DNA from: Globisporangium splendens
Lineage: Eukaryota > Oomycota > Peronosporomycetes > Pythiales > Pythiaceae
Assembly (NCBI GenBank): GCA_006386115.1
Contig: VFIW01000090.1
Span: 62,001-126,000, forward strand
Length of the DNA stretch: 64,000 nucleotides
Direction: 5' to 3'
The notes under the pieces are model-generated. The model was not told the origin of the DNA. It did not search any database and worked only from the letters and a program-made list of their open reading frames with translations. This document shows, one piece after another, positions 34,017 through 44,236 of this stretch. Position 1 is the first letter of the stretch, and every line of letters starts with the position of its first letter. Both the position numbers and the translations under genes were made by a program.

Positions 34017-34670
34017 CGTCACCATAGTAAGACAAAGAGAGAGAGAAGTAGGACTGTAAAAAGGGGAAGAGCAAGAGATGGTTCCATGTAGCCCAGCCAT
34101 TCATTGTACGCTCTCTTCCATTGCAGGTATCTTCTTTTCACTCTCATTTGTGCCTCAACATTTGATGCTACGATACACACAATATCAATTCATAGAGTGT
34201 TTCTGAAGGTTGTTATTGAGTTACTCGCGACCATTTGACGATGTTATGTGTTATCGCAGGCATGTCGATTGAGAGGATGCCACTGTATCCACTTGTCTTG
34301 ACACGCAAGGGCTCTCTGTGCAAATATCCACACGACACACACTGGAATCGTAAACAGCCCATCTCAATTGAACTTGAAGTGGCTCCTTCGTTCTCCCATT
34401 GGCTACTATCCGCCAATCGCATCCACTTATCTCCCTCATTGGCTAGAAAATGGTGTTCAACCCACTTCCCATTGGTAGAAACTCGAAGAATTCTACGCTT
34501 TCCGCGTTTCTATTTTCTTTGGTGTGTTGTGTTTTTTTCGCAGGCGATGATGGATGGAGATTGCTTGTTGCTGTGGGCTGGAAATAGGAACGAGGGACAA
34601 ATGGTCGCGCTGTTCGCCCTCCATTGCCCAATTCCGCCTGTTCCGTCCACGTCTATTAACTAGTCCCAGG
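34017..34670. other. Intergenic region
   Basis: 3' flank of the membrane-protein gene and promoter of the kinase to the right. Several CATTGG (CCAAT-box complement) elements occur between 34395 and 34480 (CCCATTGG, CTCATTGG, CCCATTGG). They could be NF-Y-type sites. Confidence 0.4.
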
Positions 34671-36570
34671 ATGCCGCAGGAGATCGCCCCATCGGACGCT
34701 AAGCGCGCGTTGTTCCAGCACCGCGTGAGTCAGCGCCCGCCGCTGTCCTCGTCCTCGATGCCCACAGCTCGAGACGTCGCCAAGATGAAGCTCTTCCCGC
34801 AAAGCGAAACGACGCCTCTCTTCGGAGGCGGCGCGTCCACGGCAGCCGCAGCCGTCGGCATTTACCTGCACAAGCCACACACCAACCCCGTGCGCAAAAG
34901 CATCATTGTAAGCGACTCCAGCGCCAACACCAACGATGGAGTTGATGCGAGTTCGCGCTGTTTGCCCTTTCGAAGGTCGCACAGTAAGCCGGAGAACCCG
35001 ACGTCCAACATGGGTGCGCGCGCGATCGAGGAGGAGAGTTGCGCGAACGCCCAGAAGCACGGCAAGAAGCTGATTTTTCTCCGCAACTTTAGCGTCTCGG
35101 AGGAAGACGTCGTCGTGTGCAACCGTGTGCGCTGCGGCGTCGCACCTGCGTGGTTCACGCACCGCAGAGGCCAGGACCGACGCTACCTGCGCTCATTGAG
35201 CGTCGAGGAAATGCGGCTCACGGCCACACGACAGCGTGCAAATCTGTCGAGCGTGAACCCCCAGCAGCGAATCAAGCCGAAGCTCAACCCAAGTCTCGTC
35301 GTGCGCGAGGACGAACCATTCCCAATGACCGTCGTCGACGATGATGATGACGATGAAGACCCAGCGCTCGTGAAGAAATCGAAAGTGCATGTCGTCAGCA
35401 GCAAGAGTAACAACAGTCCACAGAAGATCTCGAGCCCGCGGACGCGCGTCGAGCCAGCCCTTCAGAGGCACCCAAGCTTCACCAAGAAAGAGATGCACCC
35501 AGAAGACAAGCCCGAGGACGCCAACGTGTACATGGACTCGCCCAAGCCGATGCCAAGAGAGAAAGCCATGCATGGCCGCTACCTCATTCGCGAATCCTTT
35601 GCGAATGGATCCTACGGCAAGGTGAGAAGAACCTTGTGACAATGCCGGTGATGCTAAAGGCAGGTTCCTAATAGAGGGTATTGTTTCATATAGGTTTGTG
35701 CTGGTGAAGCCGTGGCATCGCATCAGGAAATCGCTGTCAAGATCGTGCCAAAGTACGTGCTGATCTCGTCCGAGGAGAAGCAGTCGGTGATCCGCGAGCA
35801 GATCATCCACAAGTCGCTGAACCATCCGCACATCATCAAACTTATCGACGTATTTGAGGACGAAGGCGCGCACTACTTCATCCTGGAACGCGCCGACAAT
35901 GGCTCACTGTCGACCATTATCAGCTACTCGGGGTTGCCCGAATCGCGCTGCCGCGAAGTGTTCAAGCAGTTGCTCTCGGCGCTCGAGTATCTGCATCGCA
36001 ACAACATTGTGCACCACGATATCAAGCCCCACAATGTCCTGCTTCATAAAGGCAGCAGCATTAAACTATGCGACTTTGGCGCGTCCCGCGCGTTCAACAA
36101 GAACGAGACATCGTTGCCATTCGCCGGTGTGTTTGGCACGCCAGGATATATAGGTAAGCTTGCTTTCCCATATATTTCTTAGCTGGCAGTCTGTCAGGCT
36201 GGTCTAACTTAGCTCTTGCTTTTATTTTGTTGCAGCTCCAGAGCTCCTCATGGGCGATGCGACGTATGGTCCTGCGATCGACATGTTTAGTGCGGGCGTG
36301 CTGCTGTTCGAGATGGTGTTTGGGTACGCGCCGTACTATCCGCCGAGCAGCTGCACGTACGCGCCGCTCGAGTTTCCGCGCAATTGCACGGCGTCGCTGC
36401 AGGTGCGGCACTTGCTGAGCAAACTGTTGCAACGAGACCCCGCGCAGCGTCTGACAGCGAGCCAAGCACTCGGGCACCCGTGGATCACGCTCGGCGCGAG
36501 TGGCCGATCGGCACCGAGTTCGCCAGTCACTTCTCCGAGAAACCTTGCAACTCCGAGCAAAGTCTGGTAA
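34671..36570 (+). CDS. Protein kinase with long disordered N-terminus and non-RD catalytic loop
   Basis: Three exons with introns at about 35622-35693 and 36153-36235. The first ~300 residues from Met 34671 are Ser/Arg/Asp-rich and include FLRNFSVSEEDVVVCNRVRC and an acidic run (DDDDDDED). The kinase domain follows: loop RESFANGSYGKV, EIAVKIVPK (Lys present), HHDIKPHNVLL, CDFGASRAF, GTPGYIAPELLMG, DMFSAGVLLFEMVFGYAPYY and ALGHPWITL. The catalytic loop reads H-H-D where H-R-D is usual, and P-H-N replaces P-E-N. The Asp and Asn needed for catalysis are kept, so it should be active but with altered activation-loop control. CAMK-like overall; substrate unknown. Confidence 0.83.
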
Positions 36571-36775
36571 GATCGGAGACCCCGCAATTTGTTATACACT
36601 GATTTTTTTATGAAGACAGCACTCACACGCCAGTACTTTTAGAGGAATTATCCTATGTATGTGTACGAAAAATGCCAAGCTTGATTATTGAAGATGCCTC
36701 CGTTGTAGTGCATTCTATTGTGTGATATCTAGAAATGGTCTCGATGTTTGGTGCAATGTGCTGCGCTTTTTCCAG

Positions 36776-38014
36776 TTAGAGGTTATCGATTTGGTAGCCA
36801 TCGACGCCCGAGAGGAACGCCGTCGCGTACCCGTACGCGATCGCCACAGTAACCGCGAGGCTCACGCCAAACCAGCCAAACACCCACACGTACTGGAAGA
36901 TGAGCGAGATGAGCACCACCCAGAAAGCTGCCAGGACGCTAAACGCGGCCGTCTGGTCGTCCTGCAGCATGGGCTGCGCACCGTCTGGGAGCTTGCAGTT
37001 CTCTTCGTAGAACTGCTTCAAGTGGGCTTCCTTGCGCGTGAACCGCGCTTCCATCCACTCAGCGAGCTTCGCTTGATCATTGTCGATCATGTTGATGTCG
37101 ACTCGTTCAATGTACACGTGGATCTTCCTTGGCATTCGCGCAGACAGAAGCGCTTTCTCCGACGGGCGTTCGTTCAGCGAAAAGTCTTCGTAGAACATCG
37201 TCACATCGTACACGGCGCTGAGCTTTTCGCGCAGCAATGGGAACATGAACGTCCAGCCCGTCGTGCGTGGGTACAGCGAGTACTTTCGCTCTTCGAGTCC
37301 ACTTTTCTTGGCAAATGCAGCGCTTTTCTCCAGATTCTCCTCACTGAGGTCGGTTCCTTCTGGGAAAATCAAGTACGACGTCTGCGGCTCGTTCTTCGTG
37401 AGGAAAGGGAGCAGCTTTTGCAGATTCACTTGATCATCGGCCCATTTGCGCTGCAGGAAGATGAAGATAAAGTGCTGCATGGCCCATCCGAAAATGGGGA
37501 TTTTCCGCAGCGGTGCCTTGAGCACAATGCGGATCTTGTCGAGCGTGTTGGTGCGCAAAAGCACGCTCCACAGCAGCATCCAGTCGATGCGCGTGCGGTG
37601 GTTCGAGAACCAGAGCGCACTTTCTCCATTCCGCACAGTCGCTTCCTGGGACTTTGTCGCCGCGTCGCCGTAAATGCGCACCTGCATCCCAAACAGCTTC
37701 TCCAACAGGAACGCGACGTTCCCCATCCACATCCATTGCCTAGTGCCAATTTCAACAGAGCAAGCGAGCATACAGCACAGTCAAGCATCAGTAACACAGG
37801 CTTTCATGCATCCAGCGCAACAGAAGACAACGTACACAAAGCGCACGACGAGACGGTAGAACGCCTTGATATGGTGCTTGATCGGGTCCGTGCCTGGCAC
37901 GAGCAGCAGCAGGAAGCTCGGCGTCAGCAGCGCAAAGAGACCCGCCCAGCCCGTCAGCACCAGCGCCAACAGGAACGCGACGCCTGCGGCCGTGATGCTG
38001 CCGCTGTTCCCCAT
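36776..38014 (-). CDS. Lysophospholipid acyltransferase, LCLAT1/AGPAT-like
   Basis: ER membrane acyltransferase acting on lysophosphatidic acid, lysocardiolipin or lysophosphatidylinositol. Exon 1 from Met 38014 holds two hydrophobic helices (GVAFLLALVLTGWAGLFALL, FLLLLVPG). An intron opening GTACGT leads in phase 2 to a large exon: VQWMWMGNVAFLLEKLFGM, the HX4D box NHRTRID, KIPIFGWAMQH, the FPEGTD box and TTGWTFMFPLL. C-terminal helices (FWVVLISLIFQYVWVFGWFG) follow. Motif order and length (about 390 residues) match the LCLAT1/AGPAT5 group. The head-group preference is not readable from these motifs. Confidence 0.9.
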
Positions 38015-38262
38015 GCTTTTATCTGGAGCTTGGGTGCTAAACGACTCCCTTCTCTCTCTTTTCGCAACGGTTCACACTCCCTCGTGATTGTGACGTGAGA
38101 TGCTGCCCATCATTCTCTTTTGCAACGGTTGTAAGTCCCTCGATACAGTGACATGTGTGTTTTTGCATGACGACCATCACTCTGCCAGCGAGAACGACAG
38201 TAGTTGAAGAAAGGGGGAGAACAAAGCTCAGAGAGCAATTAGAGGCAAGAGAGTGAGAAGCG

Positions 38263-39775
38263 ATGGCGGCGCAGAGGCAGCAGCATGGCCACGAGCGCGA
38301 CTCGAAGCTGCTCGTGAGCTTCGTCGCGATGATCTTCATCGGGCTCGGCAACAAGAGTGCGTTTGCGTATTTGTGATTACAGCTGAAAGAGTGACGACGT
38401 GTTGTGCGAAAAGCAATCTTTTGGTGATGATTGCTTGCTGTATCTCGCAATGGGGACTGACAGCGAACTGTGGCTTTTATGTGTTGCACGGTGATGGTGG
38501 CAATCGGATCCAGTTTTCCAAAAGTAAGCTGCTTCACAAGAGCTGATTTATTCCGTGGGGAGTGTGGCGTTGACTCGTATCTTTGTCTTTTCTTGTGATC
38601 CAAATAGGCTGCAAACGATTCCAATGCGCAATTACCCAACCTTCTTAAACCTGCTGACGACGTTTGTCTACGTGCGCACCTGTTCATGCGTAGCGTTCTT
38701 TCTTTCTCATGATTTTCTGACTGGGACACTAAGTATCTTTCGGGCATTCGTTGTGTAGATCCCGATTAGCTTTGCGTACATTATCCCGATGATCAAGTAC
38801 GGCAGTGCGATCACATGGGACCAGCGCAGTATCCCGAAGCACAAGTTTGCGATTATGGGCGGACTCGACAGCGTCTCTGGTATCATGCAGGTGTTTGCGG
38901 CGACGTACCTCGGCGGATCGTTGATTATTTTGCTCGGACAAGCCGCCATCCCCGTGTCCATGATCATCTCGAGCGTGCTGCTCAAGACGAAGTACTCGGT
39001 GTACCAATACATTGGCGCGGTGGTCGTCTCGGTCGGTCTGCTGATCGTGCTCGGGCCAAGTCTGTCTGGAAATGGAGGTGGCGGTGATACCCATACGATC
39101 GTGTTCTGGTCAGTCGTGATGATCGTCAGCTGCGTGCCGATGTGCTTATCGAGCGTGTACAAGGAGAAAGCGCTCGGTGAAGCCGAGCTTGATCCAGTGT
39201 ACCTCAATGGCTGGATCGCGATATTTCAGTTGCTCATGGCGATCCCATTGACGGTGCCCGCGGCGATGGTCGGCGACCCTGCTGTGCAACCAGACCATTT
39301 GCTGCAGAACCTGCTCGATGGATTCAAGTGCTACATGGGGCAAAACAGCATCACAGAGGGTCCGCACAAGGACGATTGCGAGAAAGCCACCATTTACGTG
39401 ACGACGTACTTGCTGTTCAATGTCGCGTACAATCTGCTGATCATCCTGATCCTCAAGTTTGGCAGTGCGAACATCCTGTGGCTAGCTATGACGATCATGG
39501 TGCCTCTCGGCAACGTCGCGTTCACGTTCCCGTTCATGCCACAACACCAGCCGCTGCACGCGAACGACATTGCCGGTCTCGTGTTCATCATGCTGGGGCT
39601 GTTTGTGTACCGCTTCTTGGAGGACGCACTGGCGACCTGCTCCAACAAGAAGACTGGAGCCAGTTACTATGGAGACGAGGAGGACGGCGCGAGCAACGAG
39701 CTCAAGAAAGCGCTCATCCGCTTCGAAGGCGGCAGCGACGACGACACGAGCAACGACAGCGGCGAGAATGTCTGA
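38263..39775 (+). CDS. CRT-like (chloroquine-resistance-transporter-like) drug/metabolite transporter
   Basis: Member of the DMT superfamily related to PfCRT and plant CLT proteins, which move small peptides or thiols such as glutathione out of vacuole-like or plastid compartments. Exons 38263-38356, 38514-38523 (only 10 nt), 38608-38671 and 38759-39775. The joined N-terminus reads FIGLGNKIFQKLQTIPMRNY, matching the N-R-V-x-x-K-x-x-x-x-P-x-x-N-Y-P pattern of plant CLTs. Later segments are GGLDSVSGIMQVFAATYL, LIILLGQAAIPVSMIISSVL, YQYIGAVVVSVGLLIVLGPS and DPVYLNGWIAIFQLLMAIPL, with about ten helices in all and an acidic C-terminal tail. Without the microexon the frame is lost, which is strong internal evidence for it. 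Confidence 0.88.
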
Positions 39776-40005
39776 TGATCTGGGCATGGATCGACAATGA
39801 CGTAGGATAGGTTACCCCAATACCACCACCATTCCAACTTATTTTGTATGATGGGTTCACAGCGTACCCTCTTGACCTCATTAGTGGTCTCTCCAAAGAG
39901 TATACCGTCAATACCGGTATTCGAAGCTTTCCACCAGCCATTTGGTGTGCATTTCGCAGTGAGCGGCTCTGAAAACGCATTGCCAGGGAGTGACGAGAGG
40001 GAATC
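39776..40005. other. Short intergenic region between tandem genes
   Basis: Separates the transporter stop from the bL19m start. It contains an inverted-looking ATACCGTCAATACCGGTAT near 39901. No gene. Confidence 0.35.
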
Positions 40006-40776
40006 ATGTTGGCGACCGCGCTCAAGACCTTCGCGACCAGCGCCGCGCGCCGCACCGCTGCGTCCTCGGCGTCCGTGCTCTTTAGCGCCCAGCACGCGCT
40101 CTTCTCCACGGAGGGCCCTGCCGCCGCCGTGACCGCTGCTGTCGACGCCGAGAACGTGCAAAAGAAGCGCACCAAGCTCAAGATCCCGACCAAGAGGTAT
40201 GTCTATTGTTGCGTTCTACTGTGCTCTCTCTCTATGTGGAAGGGGTTTATGAAGGAAGGATATGGTTGTCAGTGCGCTAATGTATGGTGTGTCGTTCACC
40301 TTTGAGTAGAGCTGCGGCCTTGTTGCAGCAACTGAATGCCGAAGTCGTGGAGAAGTCGCTGACGGAGAAGGACATCGATGAGTTCAAGCCTGGTGACTCG
40401 GTCGAAGTGCAGTACCTGCTCAGCCGCTCGAGCGGCAAGGTGCAGCGCGTCAAGGGTGTCGTCCTCGCGAGACGAAACCGAGGCACGGGCAGCTCGTTCA
40501 TCATCCGTAACGTAAGTGATGTTGTCGATCTCGATCGGTGTGCGCCGCTAAACACTCGATTTTCCTCATACTGACAGCGGTATGATTTGCTTGCTTTTGT
40601 ATCTCTATTAGCACATTGGTGGCTATGGTTACGAGCAGAAGATCTTCCTCCACTCGCCATTGTTGCAGAGCGTCAAGGTGCTCCAGGAAGCGTTTATTCA
40701 CAAGGGCAAGAAGCGCGTCCGCCGCGCCAACCTATTCTATTTGCGCGACAAGGCTCCAAACTTCACGACCGTCTAA
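40006..40776 (+). CDS. Mitochondrial ribosomal protein bL19m
   Basis: Large-subunit mitoribosome protein of the bacterial L19 family. Three exons (40006 to about 40197, about 40310-40512, about 40614-40776) join at AG|A and AAC|CAC. A presequence rich in Ala/Arg/Ser (MLATALKTFATSAARRTAAS) precedes the L19 fold: FKPGDSVEVQYLL, RVKGVVLARRNRGTGSSFII, GGYGYEQKIFLHSPLLQSV and the C-terminal KKRVRRANLFYLRDKA, all bacterial-L19 hallmarks. Length is normal. Confidence 0.93.
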
Positions 40777-41086
40777 GCGCAGGTTGCCGTCATGTTCACC
40801 GTCGATACGTAGCATTTGGGGAAGTCTTGTGCGCGCTGTAGGATGCAAAGAGAGAGGGGAGAAAGAGCAGAAAACTAGAGAAAACACATACAAAGAAGGC
40901 GGCTCATGCCACCTTTTTTCCATACCACACAGCAGTTTGTTCTTGCATCTGTGGGTGCGATGTTGCCAGAAGACATCGTACTTCCATCGTTCATTGCATT
41001 CATGTTGTCAGACGACAAACTCTTTCTCTGTACACCTGTGCACTTTCCCACACGATTGCAGGGGGAGACAGAGTTGTTCCAGCTGT
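40777..41086. other. Spacer between convergent genes
   Basis: 3' flanks of bL19m and SRP72. No gene or repeat is evident. Confidence 0.35.
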
Positions 41087-44008
41087 TTATCTGCGTTTCT
41101 TCTTCTTCGACTTGCGCAACACCGCCGAGCTATCACTGGAGACCACGACAGCTTTCTTCTCTTCCGAAATGTCAGCCTTCTTTGCCGCACGTGCAGCAGC
41201 ATCGAGCTTCGCTGCGTCCTTCTCCGTTCCCATGCCAGCACCCTGGGCACCGACAAAACGGTTTCTGCCACGACGACCACGCTTGCCATGCGAGCGTTGC
41301 TTCTTTGGAATCCAGCGCTCCGGATCAGGGTTCAACAAACCAATCGTAGCGTTGTAGTCAGGACGCGCACGCAGGTTCGCGAGGTGTGCTTCACGTCTCT
41401 TCGCACGCTTACGAGCGATGCTTTCTGGGCTCTTCGCCGCACGCTTGCGCCTACAAATTGTGTTACAGGAAAGAAAACATCGCATGAAAATAAACGATCA
41501 ATGCGAGACAGTACTCGATAGGGATGGTAGATAAAACAGCCCACGCACTCATTCTTCTTGTCACCAGCATCCACTAGCTTCGTCAAGAGTCGGTTCGACT
41601 TGAGCGCCAAGCGCTCCAGTTCGCTTGGTTCCACGTCGCTCTCGATGACGGCAGGAAGCATGACACTACGCGTTTCAGCAGCCTTCGCATCACAAAAGGA
41701 GCTATTCACGACAAGCAGAGACAAAAGATGGTTGCGTACAGTCAGACACCGTCTCTCAGACAAATGAACAACAAAACGCGGAAACTTACAGCGCGACGAC
41801 GAGAGACGCCAACGAACGCAGACGCAATTCTGGGTCCAGCGCAGCAGCGTTTTCTCCTTCGAGCAGGCCCAAGTACGCTTCAGCAGCGGCCTGGTATTGC
41901 TTCTTTTGAATCTTGTGCGAGCAATCGCCTTCACGGATCTTCATGGCGTAGCTCGATGAGTAATCACGTGCCTTGTAGAACGCGATGGCGCGGTCCAGCG
42001 TCGCCTGGGCAGCTGCCGCATCCCCTGCCGCCTCGTACAAGCTCACCACCGTCGCCACGGTACCAGGAGTATGCGCGATCTCTTCGATAGAGTTAATGCA
42101 CTTCGCGGCCTTTGCCGGCTGACCTTGCGAGAGGTAGACATGGGCCAAACCAAGTCGACCGCCGACGCTCACGTCATCCTACAACAAGAATAAATCCATT
42201 GATCAAAATCCATTCATCTGTCACATTGATAGGCGCAATCGAATACCCATCCATACCTGCAAAAGCTCGATAGCCGCAGCTGGAGACTGATCCTTCAACG
42301 CCAAAAACACGATGATGTCGGAAATCGTCTTGGATTCCGGGAAGCGCTTCTTGAGTTGGGCCACATGCTCACGGCATTCATCGGTCTGCGCACAAACACG
42401 AGCGGGGTTTGAGGTTAGGAACGATTGATACTACAAGACAATGGTGCAACTCAAAATGCATCCAAAGTACCTTGTTCATCAAGCAAAGCACCAACGCGCG
42501 GTTCGCGAGAATGGCTTCTTGCTGGCCGACCGTGAGCTTGTCGCTCAACAATTCATCATTGATATTCTTCAAACGCTTGAAAGAGTCGAAGAGGTCGCGA
42601 TCATTGCGGATCGTCACGATGTTGTTCGACGCAACAGCGCCAACGGCTTGGTTGCTCAGCCTGCAAGCAAATATTTCATGGAAATCAGCCACGTTGTTGG
42701 ATCAATGAGCACCCATGTGAATAGTGGGGTCGGCGCATGCACAAAACAACCAACATACTTGAGCTTCAACACATTGCGGTAATCCGACAGTGCGCCATCC
42801 AAATCGCCCTTCATTTGCTTCACAAATGCCAATTGCGTCTTGATGAGCGCGACTTCGTTGTCGATCTCCGCCTCCGACGAGCCTTCAGCCGCAAACGTTT
42901 CACGGCAGAGCTCTATCATGATAATAAGCGACAAAAAGAAGAGTGAGTCCCAAAGTCATGCATGACAGGGGACACTTGAAGCTTTCTTCCCACGTACTCT
43001 CGGCTTCGATCAAATGCGCTTCGGCAGCGTCCCACTGTCCTGCTTCGATGGAGATGAACGACTTGTTGAAAGCCACTTCGTAGTTGTCATCCGTCTAATT
43101 CATTAAGATAATTCGTCCATGGGATTGGTGAGTAAGGTGCACAACAGCGAGAATGTGCACGGGTGTCAAACTCACCGGAATCGACATTTCATCAACGTCT
43201 CTGGCGCGTCCAGCGCTCGCATAGGCAGCAAGCAAGTTGGTTTGCAATTCCATCAAGTCTTCACCCTGTCGGTGTCAGCACAACAACTTATGTTAGAACC
43301 ACATAATTCCGTTCACGCGCTTGTCCAAGTCCTCACCTCTTGCGCGATCGAAATCAGGTGTTCGTAAATGCGGATACAGGTCTCGTAGTTGCCCTTGCGG
43401 AAGTTCTGCAAAATGAAGGGGGAAATATCACATGCGAATCAGCGCTTCGTACTCTCAGCGTCATTGCTTGCAATTGCTGCTATACTCAAACATTGTTGTC
43501 GTACCAATTGCGCAGCCAAATGGAGCAGCGCAGCACTGTGACCCTGCAGTCCCGATGGGAGCAGCGCCAACGCCTCTTCATCTTTCTTCAGACGGTACAA
43601 GCAGTACGCCTTCTCCGTGCTCAAGCAGTCGTACTTGGCAGCCAACTCGAGCGCTTTGTCAAACTACCAATGCACACAGGTAAGCATGCCATAACAACAA
43701 AGTTAGCACTCCCACACATGTCATATCTCTCAGTAACGTCACGTAGCATGGAAGGGGTACCTTTTCCAAGCGGATAAGCGCCACACACTTGATCTTCACG
43801 GCGTCGACATCATCCGGGTATCTCGAGCGAACTATGCGAATCATACGCCGTTAGATGAGCCCATACAAACGACAAGAATGGGAGTATGGGATATAGAGCT
43901 ACTGTGCAACGTACTCTTGTTGCAGATCTCGACAGCCTTAGCGTAGTTCTCGCGCGTGAGCGCGCCGTTGAGCTCCACGAACTGCGCCACGACGTCGGCG
44001 GCGCTCAT
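41087..44008 (-). CDS. SRP72: Signal recognition particle subunit SRP72
   Basis: Largest SRP protein; with SRP68 it binds SRP RNA and supports co-translational targeting to the ER. From Met 44008 (MSAADVVAQFVELNGALTRE) about a dozen short exons encode TPR helices (DYRNVLKL, GRLGLAHVYLSQGQPAKAAK, YEAAGDAAAAQATLDRAIAF). The C-terminal exon carries the RNA-binding SRP72 motif PDPERWIPKKQRSHGKRGRR followed by a Lys-rich tail ending KKKKRR. Intron lengths are about 60-100 nt. Exact boundaries of several internal exons are uncertain. An upstream in-frame Met near 44056 exists, but the 44008 start fits conserved SRP72 beginnings better. Confidence 0.92.
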
Positions 44009-44236
44009 GCTGGTCGCGAATTTCTCCCTAGTGACCACGTGCGGTTGGAGGTCCAAATAGACAAAATGGGTCGGGTCAGGTCAACCCATTTTCTTGCACT
44101 TGAAGAAACCCGTTTTCACACTTTTGCCTTTTTATTTGTCTGTTTGTATGAACCAGAATGCGGAACCCAACCCGGCCCGTATTTTTGGTGACCCGCGGGT
44201 GCCGGTTGAACCGACACACTTTGGAAATGCAAAGAG

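Noticed and set aside
36722..38098. A 458-codon plus-strand open frame antisense to the acyltransferase
   Set aside because: The minus strand carries clear acyltransferase motifs and a proper intron. The antisense peptide is low-complexity, rich in His/Arg/Gln.
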